A DNA stretch of 64,000 nucleotides from Proteus mirabilis ATCC 29906. Lineage in GTDB: Bacteria; Pseudomonadota; Gammaproteobacteria; Enterobacterales; Enterobacteriaceae. This document shows, one piece after another, positions 47,611 through 58,691 of the stretch. The notes under the pieces are model-generated. The model was not told the origin of the DNA and searched no databases. It saw only the letters and a program-made list of their open reading frames with translations. The stretch lies in the NCBI RefSeq assembly GCF_000160755.1, contig NZ_GG668576.1:576332-640331 (forward strand), given 5' to 3'. The position numbers and the translations under genes were made by a program. Each line of letters starts with the position of its first letter. Positions within the stretch are counted from its first letter, which is position 1.

Positions 47611-49052
47611 TAAGTAAAAATAAAAACATTTTTTTTATGTTTATAATGGCATCATTAATTTTTTATTTCCCCATCATAAATAATGGTATTTATTATAGAG
47701 ATGATTTACATAGAAACTTGACAGGTTATTACGGATGGGATGTGTTAGGGCGACCACTAGCTAATTATTTTTCAAGAATAATTACATCCAGTGGAGATTT
47801 TTTAATTGATATATTTCCGTTAAATATAATTTACTCATGTGTTTTTTTATCAATATCATGTCTTTTAATAAAAACAAATATACTAGATAAATATGAAATA
47901 AAAAACTCATCAATAATATCTTTGATATTTATATTAAATCCATTCTTCATTCAAAATATGATGTATAGATTTGATTCTATACAAATGTCATTTGCAATAT
48001 TGTTATCCATTTGTTCATATACATACAAAAATAAAAACTTACCCTTATATGTTTTATTTTCAATAATATTTGGCGTGTTGTCTCTTTCTCTTTACCAACC
48101 TTGCTATAATATATTTTTAGCTATGATGTCCATTGATATCCTATGCATGGCTTTATCAAAAAAAAGCACCAAAGAAACATTTATAAATATTTACAAAAAA
48201 TCTTTAATATTCATTGTATCCTACCTTTTATACTTAATAATAATTAAGTATATATTCTTAATATCAAACAGTAGAGGTGATTTAATAGAATTCGATCTGG
48301 ATTCAATAATTATATTAAGTAAAACTTTTAATGATGTTCTAGATTTAATTTTCTTAATTTTTATTGATGATGGAAGTAAAATATTTTTTATTATATTATT
48401 CTCTTTATCTTTTATTTGTTATTCTTTTATTTTATATAAATATAAAAATCGCATTGGTTTATTATTTCTAATATTTATCTCTATAGTAATATTTTTTATT
48501 TCGTTACTTGGGCCTGCTATTTTATTGAAAAACCCTCCAATAATGGCAAGGACTATTGTTACATTTCCCGTGCTTTTAATGTTGATATCAATACCTATAT
48601 TATCAACAAATAATCTTAAATACTCTATTTTCATTATTATTATTCCACTATTATCAATGAGTTACTACATATCTAATGCAGTGTCATCTCAAAGAGATTA
48701 TGAATCTTCATTCTTTGATATGATCAACTATGATATTTTGAATAAAATTGGAAGTGACTATGATAAAGTGATAATAACAGGAAAACCTAGCTACAGCAGA
48801 GCGACATCATTGATTATAAATAATCATAAAATTGTGGATATGTTTGTCACACCTGCATTTGGTTTTCAAGCATCATTTATGCTTACTCAAAAAGGTGTTA
48901 TGCGAGTTGAGCCAGCATATGGTAAGGATAAAATATATAATGAATTTATTAACAAAATTAAAAATGATGGCGTAAAACCAATATCATGCAACAATGAATA
49001 CTCTATATACTATAATGATAAAATCGTAGCTATAAAACTTGGTAAATGCTAA
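47607..49052 (+). CDS. O-antigen glucosyltransferase (serotype-specific Gtr)
   Basis: A 481-residue polytopic membrane protein with about ten hydrophobic segments. The first periplasmic loop carries [16 protein letters not shown], typical of the Glucos_trans_II family in the third position of gtr cassettes. It would transfer glucose from the flipped carrier to a specific O-antigen sugar, changing the serotype. It is far more AT-rich (ATA, AAA, TTA codons) than gtrA and gtrB, which suggests a separate origin. The exact linkage is not predictable. Confidence 0.82.
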   Translation: MISKNKNIFFMFIMASLIFYFPIINNGIYYRDDLHRNLTGYYGWDVLGRPLANYFSRIITSSGDFLIDIFPLNIIYSCVFLSISCLLIKTNILDKYEIKNSSIISLIFILNPFFIQNMMYRFDSIQMSFAILLSICSYTYKNKNLPLYVLFSIIFGVLSLSLYQPCYNIFLAMMSIDILCMALSKKSTKETFINIYKKSLIFIVSYLLYLIIIKYIFLISNSRGDLIEFDLDSIIILSKTFNDVLDLIFLIFIDDGSKIFFIILFSLSFICYSFILYKYKNRIGLLFLIFISIVIFFISLLGPAILLKNPPIMARTIVTFPVLLMLISIPILSTNNLKYSIFIIIIPLLSMSYYISNAVSSQRDYESSFFDMINYDILNKIGSDYDKVIITGKPSYSRATSLIINNHKIVDMFVTPAFGFQASFMLTQKGVMRVEPAYGKDKIYNEFINKIKNDGVKPISCNNEYSIYYNDKIVAIKLGKC

Positions 49053-49080
49053 TAAAGTGGGGTTATTAACCCCACTTTAT
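49052..49080. terminator. Bidirectional terminator between gtr cassette and tailspike
   Basis: A 14-bp perfect inverted repeat (ATAAAGTGGGGTTA and its complement) lies between the convergent gene ends, with T runs on both sides. Confidence 0.85.
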
Positions 49081-49081
49081 A

Positions 49082-51463
49082 TTAAATATTAAAAATACAA
49101 GCAGTATTGTCAGGACTAGAAAATAAAAACTCTATTATGAAAAAATTACGTGAGCTACTACTTGATAAATAAATGTTATTTTGCGAGTACGACAAAACGA
49201 AGTAATCATCATTGCCTGAAGAATTTACCTTTTTAAAAATTGATGTCCCATTAACTTTAGTGAGAATATACTCTGAAGAAGATTGTTTTGAATTATAATC
49301 AGTACTTATTATTTTAATTAAAACTTCACAGTTAGCCCCTGAGATTGATAGTATATTTTTTTCTATACTTATATTTCTAACATTGATTTTTCTCGTTATA
49401 AATCCATCTGGTATAGAAGTGCTACTATTTACCATATTAACATCTTTTGGCACTGAAAGAGATGAACCAAATCTGTCAAATCCACGATCCCTTGTATCAG
49501 ATACAGCGTAATGTATTATCTTAGGATATCTATAATATTTACCTGAATCTAGTACAGCATGACCGATAGCATATGATGGTATACTATCATCCAAGAATAA
49601 AACAAACTCATTTCCTGATGGGTTTGTAACATATACAATATAATCATATTGGTCATCAAATTGATTATATGGAGCATATCCAGAAAAAGACGCGTTAAAT
49701 CCAGAAGATAGTTCAATTAAATACCTATCTACAGCTTTAGATGACTTAAGGTTTGCTACTTGAATCCCACTTACATTCAACCCTCTGAAAGTATTCACTT
49801 TCAAATATTGCTCAACAAATTCTGCTCCATTGGATGCTAGAGAAACCCCTTTAACAATATCAAAAAAATACGCAATTTCAGTTCTTTCTCCAACACCATC
49901 ACAACCATTACTAGACCAATTTGAATACCATAACTCGTTAGATACTTTATATCCAAATCGTTTACATGCCCTAGCCCAACAATTTAGCATATTTAATGAA
50001 GTTGAAGTTCCTTTTATCCACCCACCTTCAGAATTTGGTCCACCAAAAGAAAAACCATCTCTACCATTATTATTAGATAATACCCTAATAAATGATGTCA
50101 TATACATTGATACGTGTATACCATCTAAAATAGCATCCTCAAAACAGCCACCGATAAATAAACTATTTGCATACCAAAAATCATTACTGAATAAAACATA
50201 GTTTAATTTGTTACCACCACTAACCCCTAAAGATTCAATCCTTGCCCCCCAGTCAGATCTACCACATTCAATTTTTATTAATGATTCTCCCTCAATACCT
50301 CCTGTATATCTAATACTAGAATTTCTATCTCTTCCACCGAATATATTTACATTCCTTAACTTGCGTATTATTAAACAATGTTTCCCATCAGCATCTGGAT
50401 TAAATGAGTTAATTCCAAAATATTTGTCATCATGGCTAGAGTTTGTAAACAGCAACGATCCACTAAACTCCATATATTCAATAGCTAATTGTATTGCCTC
50501 GCGATTATCTGTTATTCCATTATCATCAACACCGCCAAAATTAAATATATTATGTGATTCATAACCAAAATTAGCATCACCAACACAGATCCATGATTCA
50601 TCTGGTGATGAGTTGGGGCTAACAAAAATAGGTAATGAATCTCTATTCCTAACCGCGTAATAGAAATCACCAAATTTAACACACTCCAAATCAGTATTTA
50701 CAGTACACCCATCAATAAAGTTACCAATACGAGTATATTTTGTCTTTGTAATTATTGATGAGATAGAGTTGTTTCCAATGTTTACAAATTCACCACCTTT
50801 TTCAGAAGATAATATGCTCAATACCTCAATAGCACTTCCAGAAGCTGGGGCAACAGCTATTGGGTATCCATCTTTATCAAACGTTAAAACTTTTCCAGCT
50901 CTCTCATCTGCATTTGGCAATGCTGGTATAACCTTATCTTTTACCCTTAATGTTTTACTATCAATATCCTTAATACTGTTATCAACGTAGTCTTTATTAG
51001 CACTATCACTGCCGAGCTTAGGAGTCGCTAAATTAGCAATACGATTGCCCTTGGCATCATAGTAATTCGATAGATAGGTAGGCTTACGTAAGCTTAAAGA
51101 GAAAGTACCAAATGCTTTTTGAATTAACATCGTTAAATAATCAAAGGCATCTTCATGTACTTCTGCAAAGAATTTACCCTGATTACGCAGATCAGTTTCT
51201 TGTACAACAGGTAAATCACGTTCTAATAATATCTTCCAGCCTTGAGCTAAAGGTTTATTTAAAACCACCTTACCGCCATGATAAGAACCAGCCCCCACAA
51301 TAGTGTAATCAGTGCCATTCTTTAATATTGTTTCATTGCCGTCACTGTCAGCAACCACAACAATCAAATGTTTGCCTTCAAAGATACGGAAACGAAAATC
51401 AAAATCCGTTGTTACGCCATTACCTACATACTCTTCATGGCTTAGTTCAGTAGATACCGTCAT
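49082..51463 (-). CDS. Phage tailspike / tail fibre protein
   Basis: A 793-residue receptor-binding protein. Residues about 1-165 resemble the N-terminal head-binding domain of T7-like tail fibres (EEYVGNGVTTDFDFRFRIFEGKHLIVVV, then AEVHEDAFDYLTMLIQKAF). From about 290 (FNFGGVDDNGITDNREAIQLA) it reads as a pectate-lyase-like beta-helix typical of tailspikes that bind or cut O-antigen or capsule. The C-terminal two thirds are more AT-rich than the N terminus, a sign of domain exchange. GAGGAG precedes the start. Confidence 0.86.
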   Translation of the reverse strand: MTVSTELSHEEYVGNGVTTDFDFRFRIFEGKHLIVVVADSDGNETILKNGTDYTIVGAGSYHGGKVVLNKPLAQGWKILLERDLPVVQETDLRNQGKFFAEVHEDAFDYLTMLIQKAFGTFSLSLRKPTYLSNYYDAKGNRIANLATPKLGSDSANKDYVDNSIKDIDSKTLRVKDKVIPALPNADERAGKVLTFDKDGYPIAVAPASGSAIEVLSILSSEKGGEFVNIGNNSISSIITKTKYTRIGNFIDGCTVNTDLECVKFGDFYYAVRNRDSLPIFVSPNSSPDESWICVGDANFGYESHNIFNFGGVDDNGITDNREAIQLAIEYMEFSGSLLFTNSSHDDKYFGINSFNPDADGKHCLIIRKLRNVNIFGGRDRNSSIRYTGGIEGESLIKIECGRSDWGARIESLGVSGGNKLNYVLFSNDFWYANSLFIGGCFEDAILDGIHVSMYMTSFIRVLSNNNGRDGFSFGGPNSEGGWIKGTSTSLNMLNCWARACKRFGYKVSNELWYSNWSSNGCDGVGERTEIAYFFDIVKGVSLASNGAEFVEQYLKVNTFRGLNVSGIQVANLKSSKAVDRYLIELSSGFNASFSGYAPYNQFDDQYDYIVYVTNPSGNEFVLFLDDSIPSYAIGHAVLDSGKYYRYPKIIHYAVSDTRDRGFDRFGSSLSVPKDVNMVNSSTSIPDGFITRKINVRNISIEKNILSISGANCEVLIKIISTDYNSKQSSSEYILTKVNGTSIFKKVNSSGNDDYFVLSYSQNNIYLSSSSSRNFFIIEFLFSSPDNTACIFNI

Positions 51464-51636
51464 TGCTCATCTCCTCTGGTGTTAATGAGGATATGATACG
51501 TTTAACTACAAAACATATCCATATTTGCAATAATGGTTATCATATAGAAAATTAAATTAACCATTTGGATGAACATTTTAATGTATTTACATTATTATAG
51601 TTTACGTAATTATTTTCATTAGTGAGGACTTTAGCC

Positions 51637-51888
51637 ATGGAAAAGAAGTATGAATACCCTGCACCAGCTAACTATCCAGATGTAGTGAATACCGATAAAG
51701 GGATTGAAAAGTTAATTACAAAATCAAACCTTGAAGCACTTTTAACAAAAATGGGAGAAGATGGTCATGACGTATCAGCTCCACTTGTAGAACTGATAGC
51801 AATGAGAAACTTTATAGTTCAAAAGATGAGAGGCAATAAAAATATAATACCGTTGGTGGAATGTATTTTAGCTGAATTAAAGAAATGA
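51637..51888 (+). CDS. Small prophage protein of unknown function (plus-strand insert)
   Basis: An 83-residue soluble protein, unrecognised. It starts at ATG 51637 with GAGGA about 8 bases upstream, runs against the late operon, and has its own terminator, so it is probably an independently expressed moron gene. It is mostly helical by composition (KGIEKLITKSNLEALLTKMG). Confidence 0.65.
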   Translation: MEKKYEYPAPANYPDVVNTDKGIEKLITKSNLEALLTKMGEDGHDVSAPLVELIAMRNFIVQKMRGNKNIIPLVECILAELKK

Positions 51889-51895
51889 GAACAAT

Positions 51896-51913
51896 GCACC
51901 GCTTAAGCGGTGC
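51896..51913. terminator. Terminator after the plus-strand small gene
   Basis: An 18-bp perfect palindrome (GCACCGCTT and its complement) followed by a T/A-rich tail. Confidence 0.75.
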
Positions 51914-52212
51914 TATTTATATATTTCGTTAATAAAATCACTTTTTGATTCTTTATATTTCTTACCAAAAAGACTTTTACAAGCATCATCCATTACCAAC
52001 TCTGCTTTTTTGAGCTTGTCTTTACAGTGAAAAAAGTACAAACATAAGCCTATTGTCACAAAAACAAATAATATAGTTCCGCCACGTGGAAAGATAAAGC
52101 TCATAAATACACCAAAAATACAGGCAATAAGAATATATTTTGCTGTATTATAACTAAGCATTGCATCATCATAATCTTTCTGTATTTTTAATAACTTATC
52201 TTTATTCCACAT
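51913..52212 (-). CDS. Small membrane protein of unknown function
   Basis: A 99-residue protein with two hydrophobic helices (about 26-41 and 46-61) between charged helical ends (LLKIQKDYDDAM; KDKLKKAELVMDDACKSL). It lies 10 bases after the larger ejection protein gene in the late operon. It could be an inner membrane superinfection-exclusion or lysis-accessory protein; no family was recognised. Confidence 0.65.
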   Translation of the reverse strand: MWNKDKLLKIQKDYDDAMLSYNTAKYILIACIFGVFMSFIFPRGGTILFVFVTIGLCLYFFHCKDKLKKAELVMDDACKSLFGKKYKESKSDFINEIYK

Positions 52213-52222
52213 GGCGTTTACT

Positions 52223-55200
52223 CTATTTCATCTGCTCCTCAACCTGATTCAATAATGGTGACAAATAAAACAAGTTTTGGAAAGGTAATAGTTTTCGTAC
52301 AGATCGCACTTCTCTATCATCAAACTCACCGTTTAATACACCTGATGTGATGTTTTTAATATCACCACCGAGATCAAATGTAGGGCCTAATAATGCACCA
52401 ATCCCGTTACGGCTTTGATAACGTGATGCTGGTGGCCCACCAAACATAGCACTCATACCATAAGTACCACCGCTAAGGTTTTCCAATACGTTATTAGGCT
52501 CACCCAACCATCCCATCATTCCTGACCAGTCTAACCCTTCTTTTACTAAGTTAGCTGGTTCGGTATTAATATCTCGTCCTGCCATTTTAGCCTTGAGGAC
52601 ATAGACTAGGGATCCAAGTGCTACCTGAAGCAATGCTCCATAGTAAAATGATGCATCACCTGATTGTATGCCTGATACCAACGCTCTATTGTGAGTAGCA
52701 AAGAAGAAGGTTTTAAACTGCATCACAATCTTACCTAGTTCACTGCTCATCATTAATGGTGTATCACCAATGCCCGGTGTGATAACCGTGGTTCTTACGT
52801 CTTTTAATACTGCCGCTTGGAAAGTTTCACGCACAACACGATCATCCCATAAGTGGCTATGTCCTGTTAACATGCCGTCTAAATCTTCACCGTGTCGCTT
52901 AAACTGATCTGCTATACGCTTTAGCATTGATTCATCGATACCAATATGAGCGAGTTTCTTTATTTCTCGTTTACTTAACGAACCACCAGCATCTAAAGTG
53001 TTTGCTGCTTTCAGTACCTTAGATTGAGTAATAAGCCCAGACCACATTTTCATCGTGTCTGTATATTGGTTCATTAATGTAAAGTTACCAAATTTCTGTG
53101 ACGACCATTGTAAGCCACGTTCTAAATAGCTACGCCTACTGTATGGATCGCTAAGGTCAGCAATCACCTTAGAGCGACTGGATAATACATATTCAAGACC
53201 AATACCCATTTCACGTAAATCAGCTTTAGCAATACGCATAGCACCAATATCAGTTAACATCTTACTCAATGGTTTTAACGCACTACGTAAACCGTGTTGC
53301 ATAATCGGACGAGCCATATCAGGCAACGATGATATTGTCATGCCACCTAATAAACGTAAGAAATTAACGTGACGAGCCACACGACCAGCACGAACAAAAA
53401 AACTAGAGGGATCTTTAGGTGCTCCGTAGGTTCCTAATAGACGGTCACGCATAGCACGAATATCACGTAAATCAGCCTCTCTTCTCGCTTCTAATCGGCT
53501 ACGTTCTTTAGGTGTGGTTGCATCAGCAATAAGTTGGTTGTATTCCTCTGTAATCGCTTTGATTTGATTATCCATATCAACACGACCAAATTTCGCCGTG
53601 AGTTCAATTTCAGGCGCAACTTGGCGAATATAGTTTTCCATCACATAGTTAACATCTGATTCGAGATAGTCTTTAATACGTTCATCAGGAATGTTAAGCG
53701 TTCTATCTTTTGTAAAACCAGCACGTTTAACTAACCCATCAGGGATCAGTTCACTGGGTACAATGCCAGACGGGGCACCAATAATTTTATTAATGATATC
53801 ATCTGCTGCCGCATCTAACTCTTCGCGCTCTAAAGGTGTCAGGCGATTTAATGCTGATTGTCTAATTCTGTCATGGCGAGTTAATGAATTTGCAGTTCGT
53901 GTTAAACGACGATGTTCATTTCTAAACTTGCGAGGGTTATCAAGAATATCAACACTACGTTGTAATGCAGGTAATTTATTCTCAGCATCATTAATACGTT
54001 GTAACTTTCTTTGTAATGTTGCCTGTCTTCTTGTTTGTGTTTTATTTAGCTTAGTAAGGTTAGAAAGTGAATTTAGCTCAACTTCTACCGCGTTCTTTTC
54101 ATTAATTATTTTTTGATATTTATTAATATCATCCATCAACAAAGACTTTTTACCCGACCAACTCTCAGCCTCTTTAATCTCAAGCCCTAAACGTTCAGCT
54201 TGTGGTGATGCATTGCGTGCTTTATCAATACCGATTTCAGCACGATCAAGGCTACCTTTGGCTTTATTTATCGAGGTTTGATTAATCTCTTCTAGCCAGT
54301 CAGCAATGATTTTCTTAAATTCAGTACGATCATTTAAAATTTTGTCGAATTTATAAATACGAGGGAAGTAGCTTTGTGCTGTTGTCACCTTTACACCTTC
54401 ACGTAAGATCCCTAATTCAACCATTCTATCTTTGGTTACTTCGACAATAGGTCTAATAGAACGTGCCGCCTCTGCCACTTGTGGTATCGCATGAGTATCA
54501 CCATTGCGCATAGCATCACCAACAGCTTCACTAAATTGGTAATAATTCATATCACGGCCACCAGATTGACGATATTGTTTAAAGTGGTCTTTCGTTGATT
54601 CTACTTGTTTATAAACGAGAGTTTCATAACCTCTCACTTTTGTTTCAACAGCGGTAAATGTCGCAATACCTTCTTCATTTTTAGCAAAGGTAAAGTTATT
54701 TTCTGTGAGTTGTTGGTTAATTTGGCGCGCTGTTTTAGAGGGGGATTGAGCAACACGGCCAACAGGGCTAACATTCATCGTACGATTAATAAATGATGGC
54801 CCTTTTAAGGTTTCTTGTTCTAATGTGGTGTTAGGTACTTCCATTGCACCAATACTAGAATTATCAGGAATATTATTTGGAATATTTTGTTGCCCTGATT
54901 GTTGTTCTCCAATTAAATCATTTCTTACTTTTGTTACCAATTCACCACGGTTTTTTACTAACTGTGCGGCTGAACCTAGGGTTCCACCGATCATGGCGTC
55001 AAGTGTAATGTTAATTGCACTTTCAGTTAATGTTCGTGTTTCTTGGGTACTATGCAATGCCATTTCAGAAGCTACACCACCAGCGATATTTGCCAATGCA
55101 AACTTACCTGCAGTTGTGGCCACACTGCCACCTTTTACAATGGCTCCCCCTGGTATCATCATTGCAGCAACATTAATTGGATCAATAACCCCCATAGCAA

Positions 55201-55606
55201 TACTACTCACAACACCAGCACCGCCAGCATCTGCTAACATTTGCTTATCGTTACGCTCACGATCAATACGTTGTTTTATTGCAGCGGTTTCTTGAGGAGA
55301 GTTTGAATGAATAAAGGCATCGGCATAGTCTTCATAGCCTGAAAGCGTTAATTCATCTTCAAATGGGTTATAGCCTTCTACATCTTCAAATTGATTAAAA
55401 GGTGCAGTAGCAATCAAGCTACCCACTGAGTTATCGATACGAAACGCCGCATCACGTAATTCTTTAGTTTGCCGTCTATCATCAAGCGGATTAATAGGGT
55501 CATACCAAGACGGTGAAACATTATCACCGTAAGTAGGTTCTGTTTGCTGAACAGCATGAATATCCGCAGATAAAATATCATCAGGTTGTTGTTCGTAAAT
55601 AGGCAT
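52223..55606 (-). CDS. Phage ejection/internal virion protein (1127 residues)
   Basis: A very large late protein that follows the lysozyme-bearing ejection protein with a 1-base overlap. Hydrophobic glycine/alanine-rich helices occur near 120-200, and a long charged helical, coiled-coil-prone stretch lies at about 440-600. Such giant alpha-helical proteins act as the T7 gp16-like internal core that is injected with the DNA. Assignment is by size, position and composition rather than a specific motif. Confidence 0.75.
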   Translation of the reverse strand: MPIYEQQPDDILSADIHAVQQTEPTYGDNVSPSWYDPINPLDDRRQTKELRDAAFRIDNSVGSLIATAPFNQFEDVEGYNPFEDELTLSGYEDYADAFIHSNSPQETAAIKQRIDRERNDKQMLADAGGAGVVSSIAMGVIDPINVAAMMIPGGAIVKGGSVATTAGKFALANIAGGVASEMALHSTQETRTLTESAINITLDAMIGGTLGSAAQLVKNRGELVTKVRNDLIGEQQSGQQNIPNNIPDNSSIGAMEVPNTTLEQETLKGPSFINRTMNVSPVGRVAQSPSKTARQINQQLTENNFTFAKNEEGIATFTAVETKVRGYETLVYKQVESTKDHFKQYRQSGGRDMNYYQFSEAVGDAMRNGDTHAIPQVAEAARSIRPIVEVTKDRMVELGILREGVKVTTAQSYFPRIYKFDKILNDRTEFKKIIADWLEEINQTSINKAKGSLDRAEIGIDKARNASPQAERLGLEIKEAESWSGKKSLLMDDINKYQKIINEKNAVEVELNSLSNLTKLNKTQTRRQATLQRKLQRINDAENKLPALQRSVDILDNPRKFRNEHRRLTRTANSLTRHDRIRQSALNRLTPLEREELDAAADDIINKIIGAPSGIVPSELIPDGLVKRAGFTKDRTLNIPDERIKDYLESDVNYVMENYIRQVAPEIELTAKFGRVDMDNQIKAITEEYNQLIADATTPKERSRLEARREADLRDIRAMRDRLLGTYGAPKDPSSFFVRAGRVARHVNFLRLLGGMTISSLPDMARPIMQHGLRSALKPLSKMLTDIGAMRIAKADLREMGIGLEYVLSSRSKVIADLSDPYSRRSYLERGLQWSSQKFGNFTLMNQYTDTMKMWSGLITQSKVLKAANTLDAGGSLSKREIKKLAHIGIDESMLKRIADQFKRHGEDLDGMLTGHSHLWDDRVVRETFQAAVLKDVRTTVITPGIGDTPLMMSSELGKIVMQFKTFFFATHNRALVSGIQSGDASFYYGALLQVALGSLVYVLKAKMAGRDINTEPANLVKEGLDWSGMMGWLGEPNNVLENLSGGTYGMSAMFGGPPASRYQSRNGIGALLGPTFDLGGDIKNITSGVLNGEFDDREVRSVRKLLPFQNLFYLSPLLNQVEEQMK

Positions 55607-58600
55607 CAGTTTTTATCCCAAGAAAAATAATTATTGAATTTATTTACTCGCTCATTGTGAGCTTCTTTATATTGCTCACGGATATTTTGACGACGTTCAT
55701 CAAATTCTGAGCGTGATTTATCCAATGCTTCTTCTCGTTCCCTTTTATCCTGAGCTTCCTTAACGCTTTGTTGGCGTTTTTCCATTACCTCTTTATACAT
55801 TGGTGATGATGACTGTTCTGGTTTAAAGCGAATAGGCAAGCCGTTATCTCCCGTGTATGGACGATAAATAGGGATATCATCACTACCGGTTTGTTTTATC
55901 ATTATGCCGTAACTGTAGTCTCTGGGGGTCACTGCATCAGAGACAATAACAATATCAGTATCAGAAGAAGCGCCACCAAATGATTTAGACATTAATTGCT
56001 TTTTCTCTTCTTCCCATTGACCCGCGATCCAGTTTCCAGCACCTGATTCATTAATACCGTATACGGCTTCTGGTGCATAACGCATAACTTCTTCACTGCC
56101 ATTGATATTAGATACCGCCCACGTTCTTTTAATTTGAGCGTTAGTCATTTTCTTGGCTAGTTCTGCATCACCGCCTGTTTCAGCAAAGTTAGCGTCATAC
56201 AGTGTTTGATAGTCACGTAAGTAAGCGCCATTTTGAGTACCAGGCTTACTAACGCTTGGTGAAGAAAATGGTTTATACCAAGGGTAAAAATCATTGATAT
56301 TAGATTGCGCTGCTTTATCTCTATCCTTGATATATCCTTTATCCCTGATTTGAGAAGCGATCATTTGTTTAGTGCGTTCATCTTGTTCAAATGTCGTCTT
56401 AAATGCAGTTTCTACCGCTTTATCATCAGGCATACCCGCACGACTTAAACTATATACTTTTGAGTAATATGCCATTGTGCTTGATGGAATATCAGTTGCT
56501 GATGCCGGATTGTTATCAAATATCTGCCCATACATTTTCGCGATAGGAAGAACAACTTCAGGATCTTTAGATGTTGCCCCCATATTCAATACAGACTTAA
56601 CTTGTGATGGGATAATCCCTGTCCTTGCTGTAAGTTCGGCAACGGCATTTAAGCTATTATCATCACGTAAATTAAAGCTCTGCTGAATATGTTTTTCAAA
56701 GTAATCATCTGCTGCCTGCTGATTATTCTTATCATTAGGATCAAGTGGAAAATTATTTTGAATGGAAAGCTGTAATCGGTTAGCTGCAAACTGTTTATCT
56801 TGTTCCTTGATATTACCTTCAACGAACTTACCAAATTTCTCCCAACGTTGAATTTTGCTTTCGTAGTTTACCTCACCCGTTTGAGGTCTAATTTGTGATA
56901 ACAAAGCTTGCTGTGCTTGTGGAGACATCTCTTTAGCTGCTGACATAAAACCAGCATAACGCTTAGCTTCTTGCATATCAGCAGACATAGCCGAACCTTT
57001 GTCATAGCCAAACGCAGAGATTAATTCATCATGAGTAGGCGCATTAGGTGCTTCAAGCCCTCTTTCCCATGCTGCGTAAGAGTCCGCTACACGAGTACCG
57101 AGTTGTTGCTGTAACTCACCTTGTTTTTGCTTGCGTAGCTGTTCTGCTTGTCGTAAATATTTTGCTTGGTCAGCTTCATCTAAGGCATCGAAAGCAGCAG
57201 ATCCGGTTAATAGTTTTGGTGCTTCTGATGTCGCTTGTAACTCAACAAAACCAAGTGCTGACTGTATGCCTGTTGCTATCTGCTCATCAGTGTAATTAAC
57301 ACGGTTACGCCCATTCTCTTTATACATTATCGCTGTCGATAAATGCGTTAAGGTATCTAAATTCGTTAAATCTAATGGTTGATTAGGTGCAACACCAAGG
57401 TAATCAGATACATACTCAATGTATGCTTGAGTATCATTATTATCTTCTGGTGGCGCCCAACGATTAATGATCTGCTCTGGTGTAACAAAACCCTGTCGAG
57501 CATAAGAAAGTAGATTTTTACCTAATGCTCTAATACCGTGCTCAGGTGTGGCAAACTTAGCAAATGCACCATCATCACCGGTTTGCCCTACCCATTTATT
57601 GCTAGATATACGAATATTACCAGGGTTGTTGTTTCTAACACCTCTTGTATCACCGTTACTAGGTGTATACATATTCTCTTGCTGTTTATGCAGATTATCA
57701 GCGTAAGCAGTAGCATCTTCAGGGTTATCAAAAATCCCTAAGTGCTTACCTGTTTGCTCGTATAACGCAATAGCTTCATCATCAGATAACAGCTTGCCAT
57801 CGTCACTTACGGTAGGTATCAGCACTTCACCATCATCGGTACCAATAGAAATCGTTCTTACTGTACTAATTGAGCCGTCTTCGTTTTTAACTGTTGGCCT
57901 ATTGAGTAAATTAATATTACCCTGTTGGGTCATTCCTTTAACTTTACCAACAGTACCACCATAGAACGCATTATTTCTGGTAGCACCACCAAGGCTTGAA
58001 GGTTCTCCATTTCGTTCTAAGAACCCCATATAATTAGCACCGAGTTGGTTTTCAATCGCTTTACGTGCAGTCGCTACTTTGAATTCTTGTTTCTTGGCGA
58101 GGATCTGCTCTTCCCCCCAGCCATGCGATAATCCAAACTCTTCTATTTGCTGAAACACTTGTTTATGTGCAGAAATATAAGCCTGATTATCGCCGTACAT
58201 TGATGCGGCAGACTCTGCATTTAATGTTAACGTTGATTGAAACTGGTCTTGTTCATAAGCTTTGATTTGCCCCATCTCATGACGATTCGCTTGTGATGCA
58301 AACTGAACACCCATTTCTTGCGCTTGTTGCATAAAGCTTTGTCGAACAATATCGTCAGGTAATGTTGATGATATTTCACCAGCATAATCACGAAATGACT
58401 GCTCATACTCAGACGCTTTACCAATCGCATTCTTACCTTGCTGTGAAAGTAATCCATTTTGCGGATCGGTCATCAGTTCATTGGCTTTTTGTCGTAGCTG
58501 TAATGCGGCATCTTGCGCCAGTGCGACATTGGCCCTTTGTTTTGCTTCTGCAAACAAACCAACATATTGCTCACCAACACGACCAATGCCAGCGCCAAAA

Positions 58601-58689
58601 GCATCAGGCGATGATTGAACAGAAAACCCATTATTCGGTAACTGTTCAGGCATAACCGTTCTATTATCGTATGTAGGAACCTTTGGCAT
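55606..58689 (-). CDS. Phage ejection protein with internal lysozyme-like domain
   Basis: A 1027-residue internal virion protein. Residues 240-340 hold a module common in podoviral ejection proteins ([36 protein letters not shown]). Residues about 349-475 hold a lysozyme-like domain ([35 protein letters not shown]) like that of the prophage endolysin, which would open the murein for genome entry. The rest is helical. It lies between the gp14-like gene and the 1127-residue protein. Confidence 0.82.
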   Translation of the reverse strand: MPKVPTYDNRTVMPEQLPNNGFSVQSSPDAFGAGIGRVGEQYVGLFAEAKQRANVALAQDAALQLRQKANELMTDPQNGLLSQQGKNAIGKASEYEQSFRDYAGEISSTLPDDIVRQSFMQQAQEMGVQFASQANRHEMGQIKAYEQDQFQSTLTLNAESAASMYGDNQAYISAHKQVFQQIEEFGLSHGWGEEQILAKKQEFKVATARKAIENQLGANYMGFLERNGEPSSLGGATRNNAFYGGTVGKVKGMTQQGNINLLNRPTVKNEDGSISTVRTISIGTDDGEVLIPTVSDDGKLLSDDEAIALYEQTGKHLGIFDNPEDATAYADNLHKQQENMYTPSNGDTRGVRNNNPGNIRISSNKWVGQTGDDGAFAKFATPEHGIRALGKNLLSYARQGFVTPEQIINRWAPPEDNNDTQAYIEYVSDYLGVAPNQPLDLTNLDTLTHLSTAIMYKENGRNRVNYTDEQIATGIQSALGFVELQATSEAPKLLTGSAAFDALDEADQAKYLRQAEQLRKQKQGELQQQLGTRVADSYAAWERGLEAPNAPTHDELISAFGYDKGSAMSADMQEAKRYAGFMSAAKEMSPQAQQALLSQIRPQTGEVNYESKIQRWEKFGKFVEGNIKEQDKQFAANRLQLSIQNNFPLDPNDKNNQQAADDYFEKHIQQSFNLRDDNSLNAVAELTARTGIIPSQVKSVLNMGATSKDPEVVLPIAKMYGQIFDNNPASATDIPSSTMAYYSKVYSLSRAGMPDDKAVETAFKTTFEQDERTKQMIASQIRDKGYIKDRDKAAQSNINDFYPWYKPFSSPSVSKPGTQNGAYLRDYQTLYDANFAETGGDAELAKKMTNAQIKRTWAVSNINGSEEVMRYAPEAVYGINESGAGNWIAGQWEEEKKQLMSKSFGGASSDTDIVIVSDAVTPRDYSYGIMIKQTGSDDIPIYRPYTGDNGLPIRFKPEQSSSPMYKEVMEKRQQSVKEAQDKREREEALDKSRSEFDERRQNIREQYKEAHNERVNKFNNYFSWDKN

Positions 58690-58691
58690 AA

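Noticed and set aside
49830-50564. Two antisense frames of 118-123 residues in the tailspike gene
   Set aside because: They lie within a continuous tailspike frame with beta-helix content and have no start signal.
54825-55295. 156-residue antisense frame inside the 1127-residue ejection protein gene
   Set aside because: Shadow of a long, low-stop coding region; hydrophobic-looking but with no ribosome-binding site.
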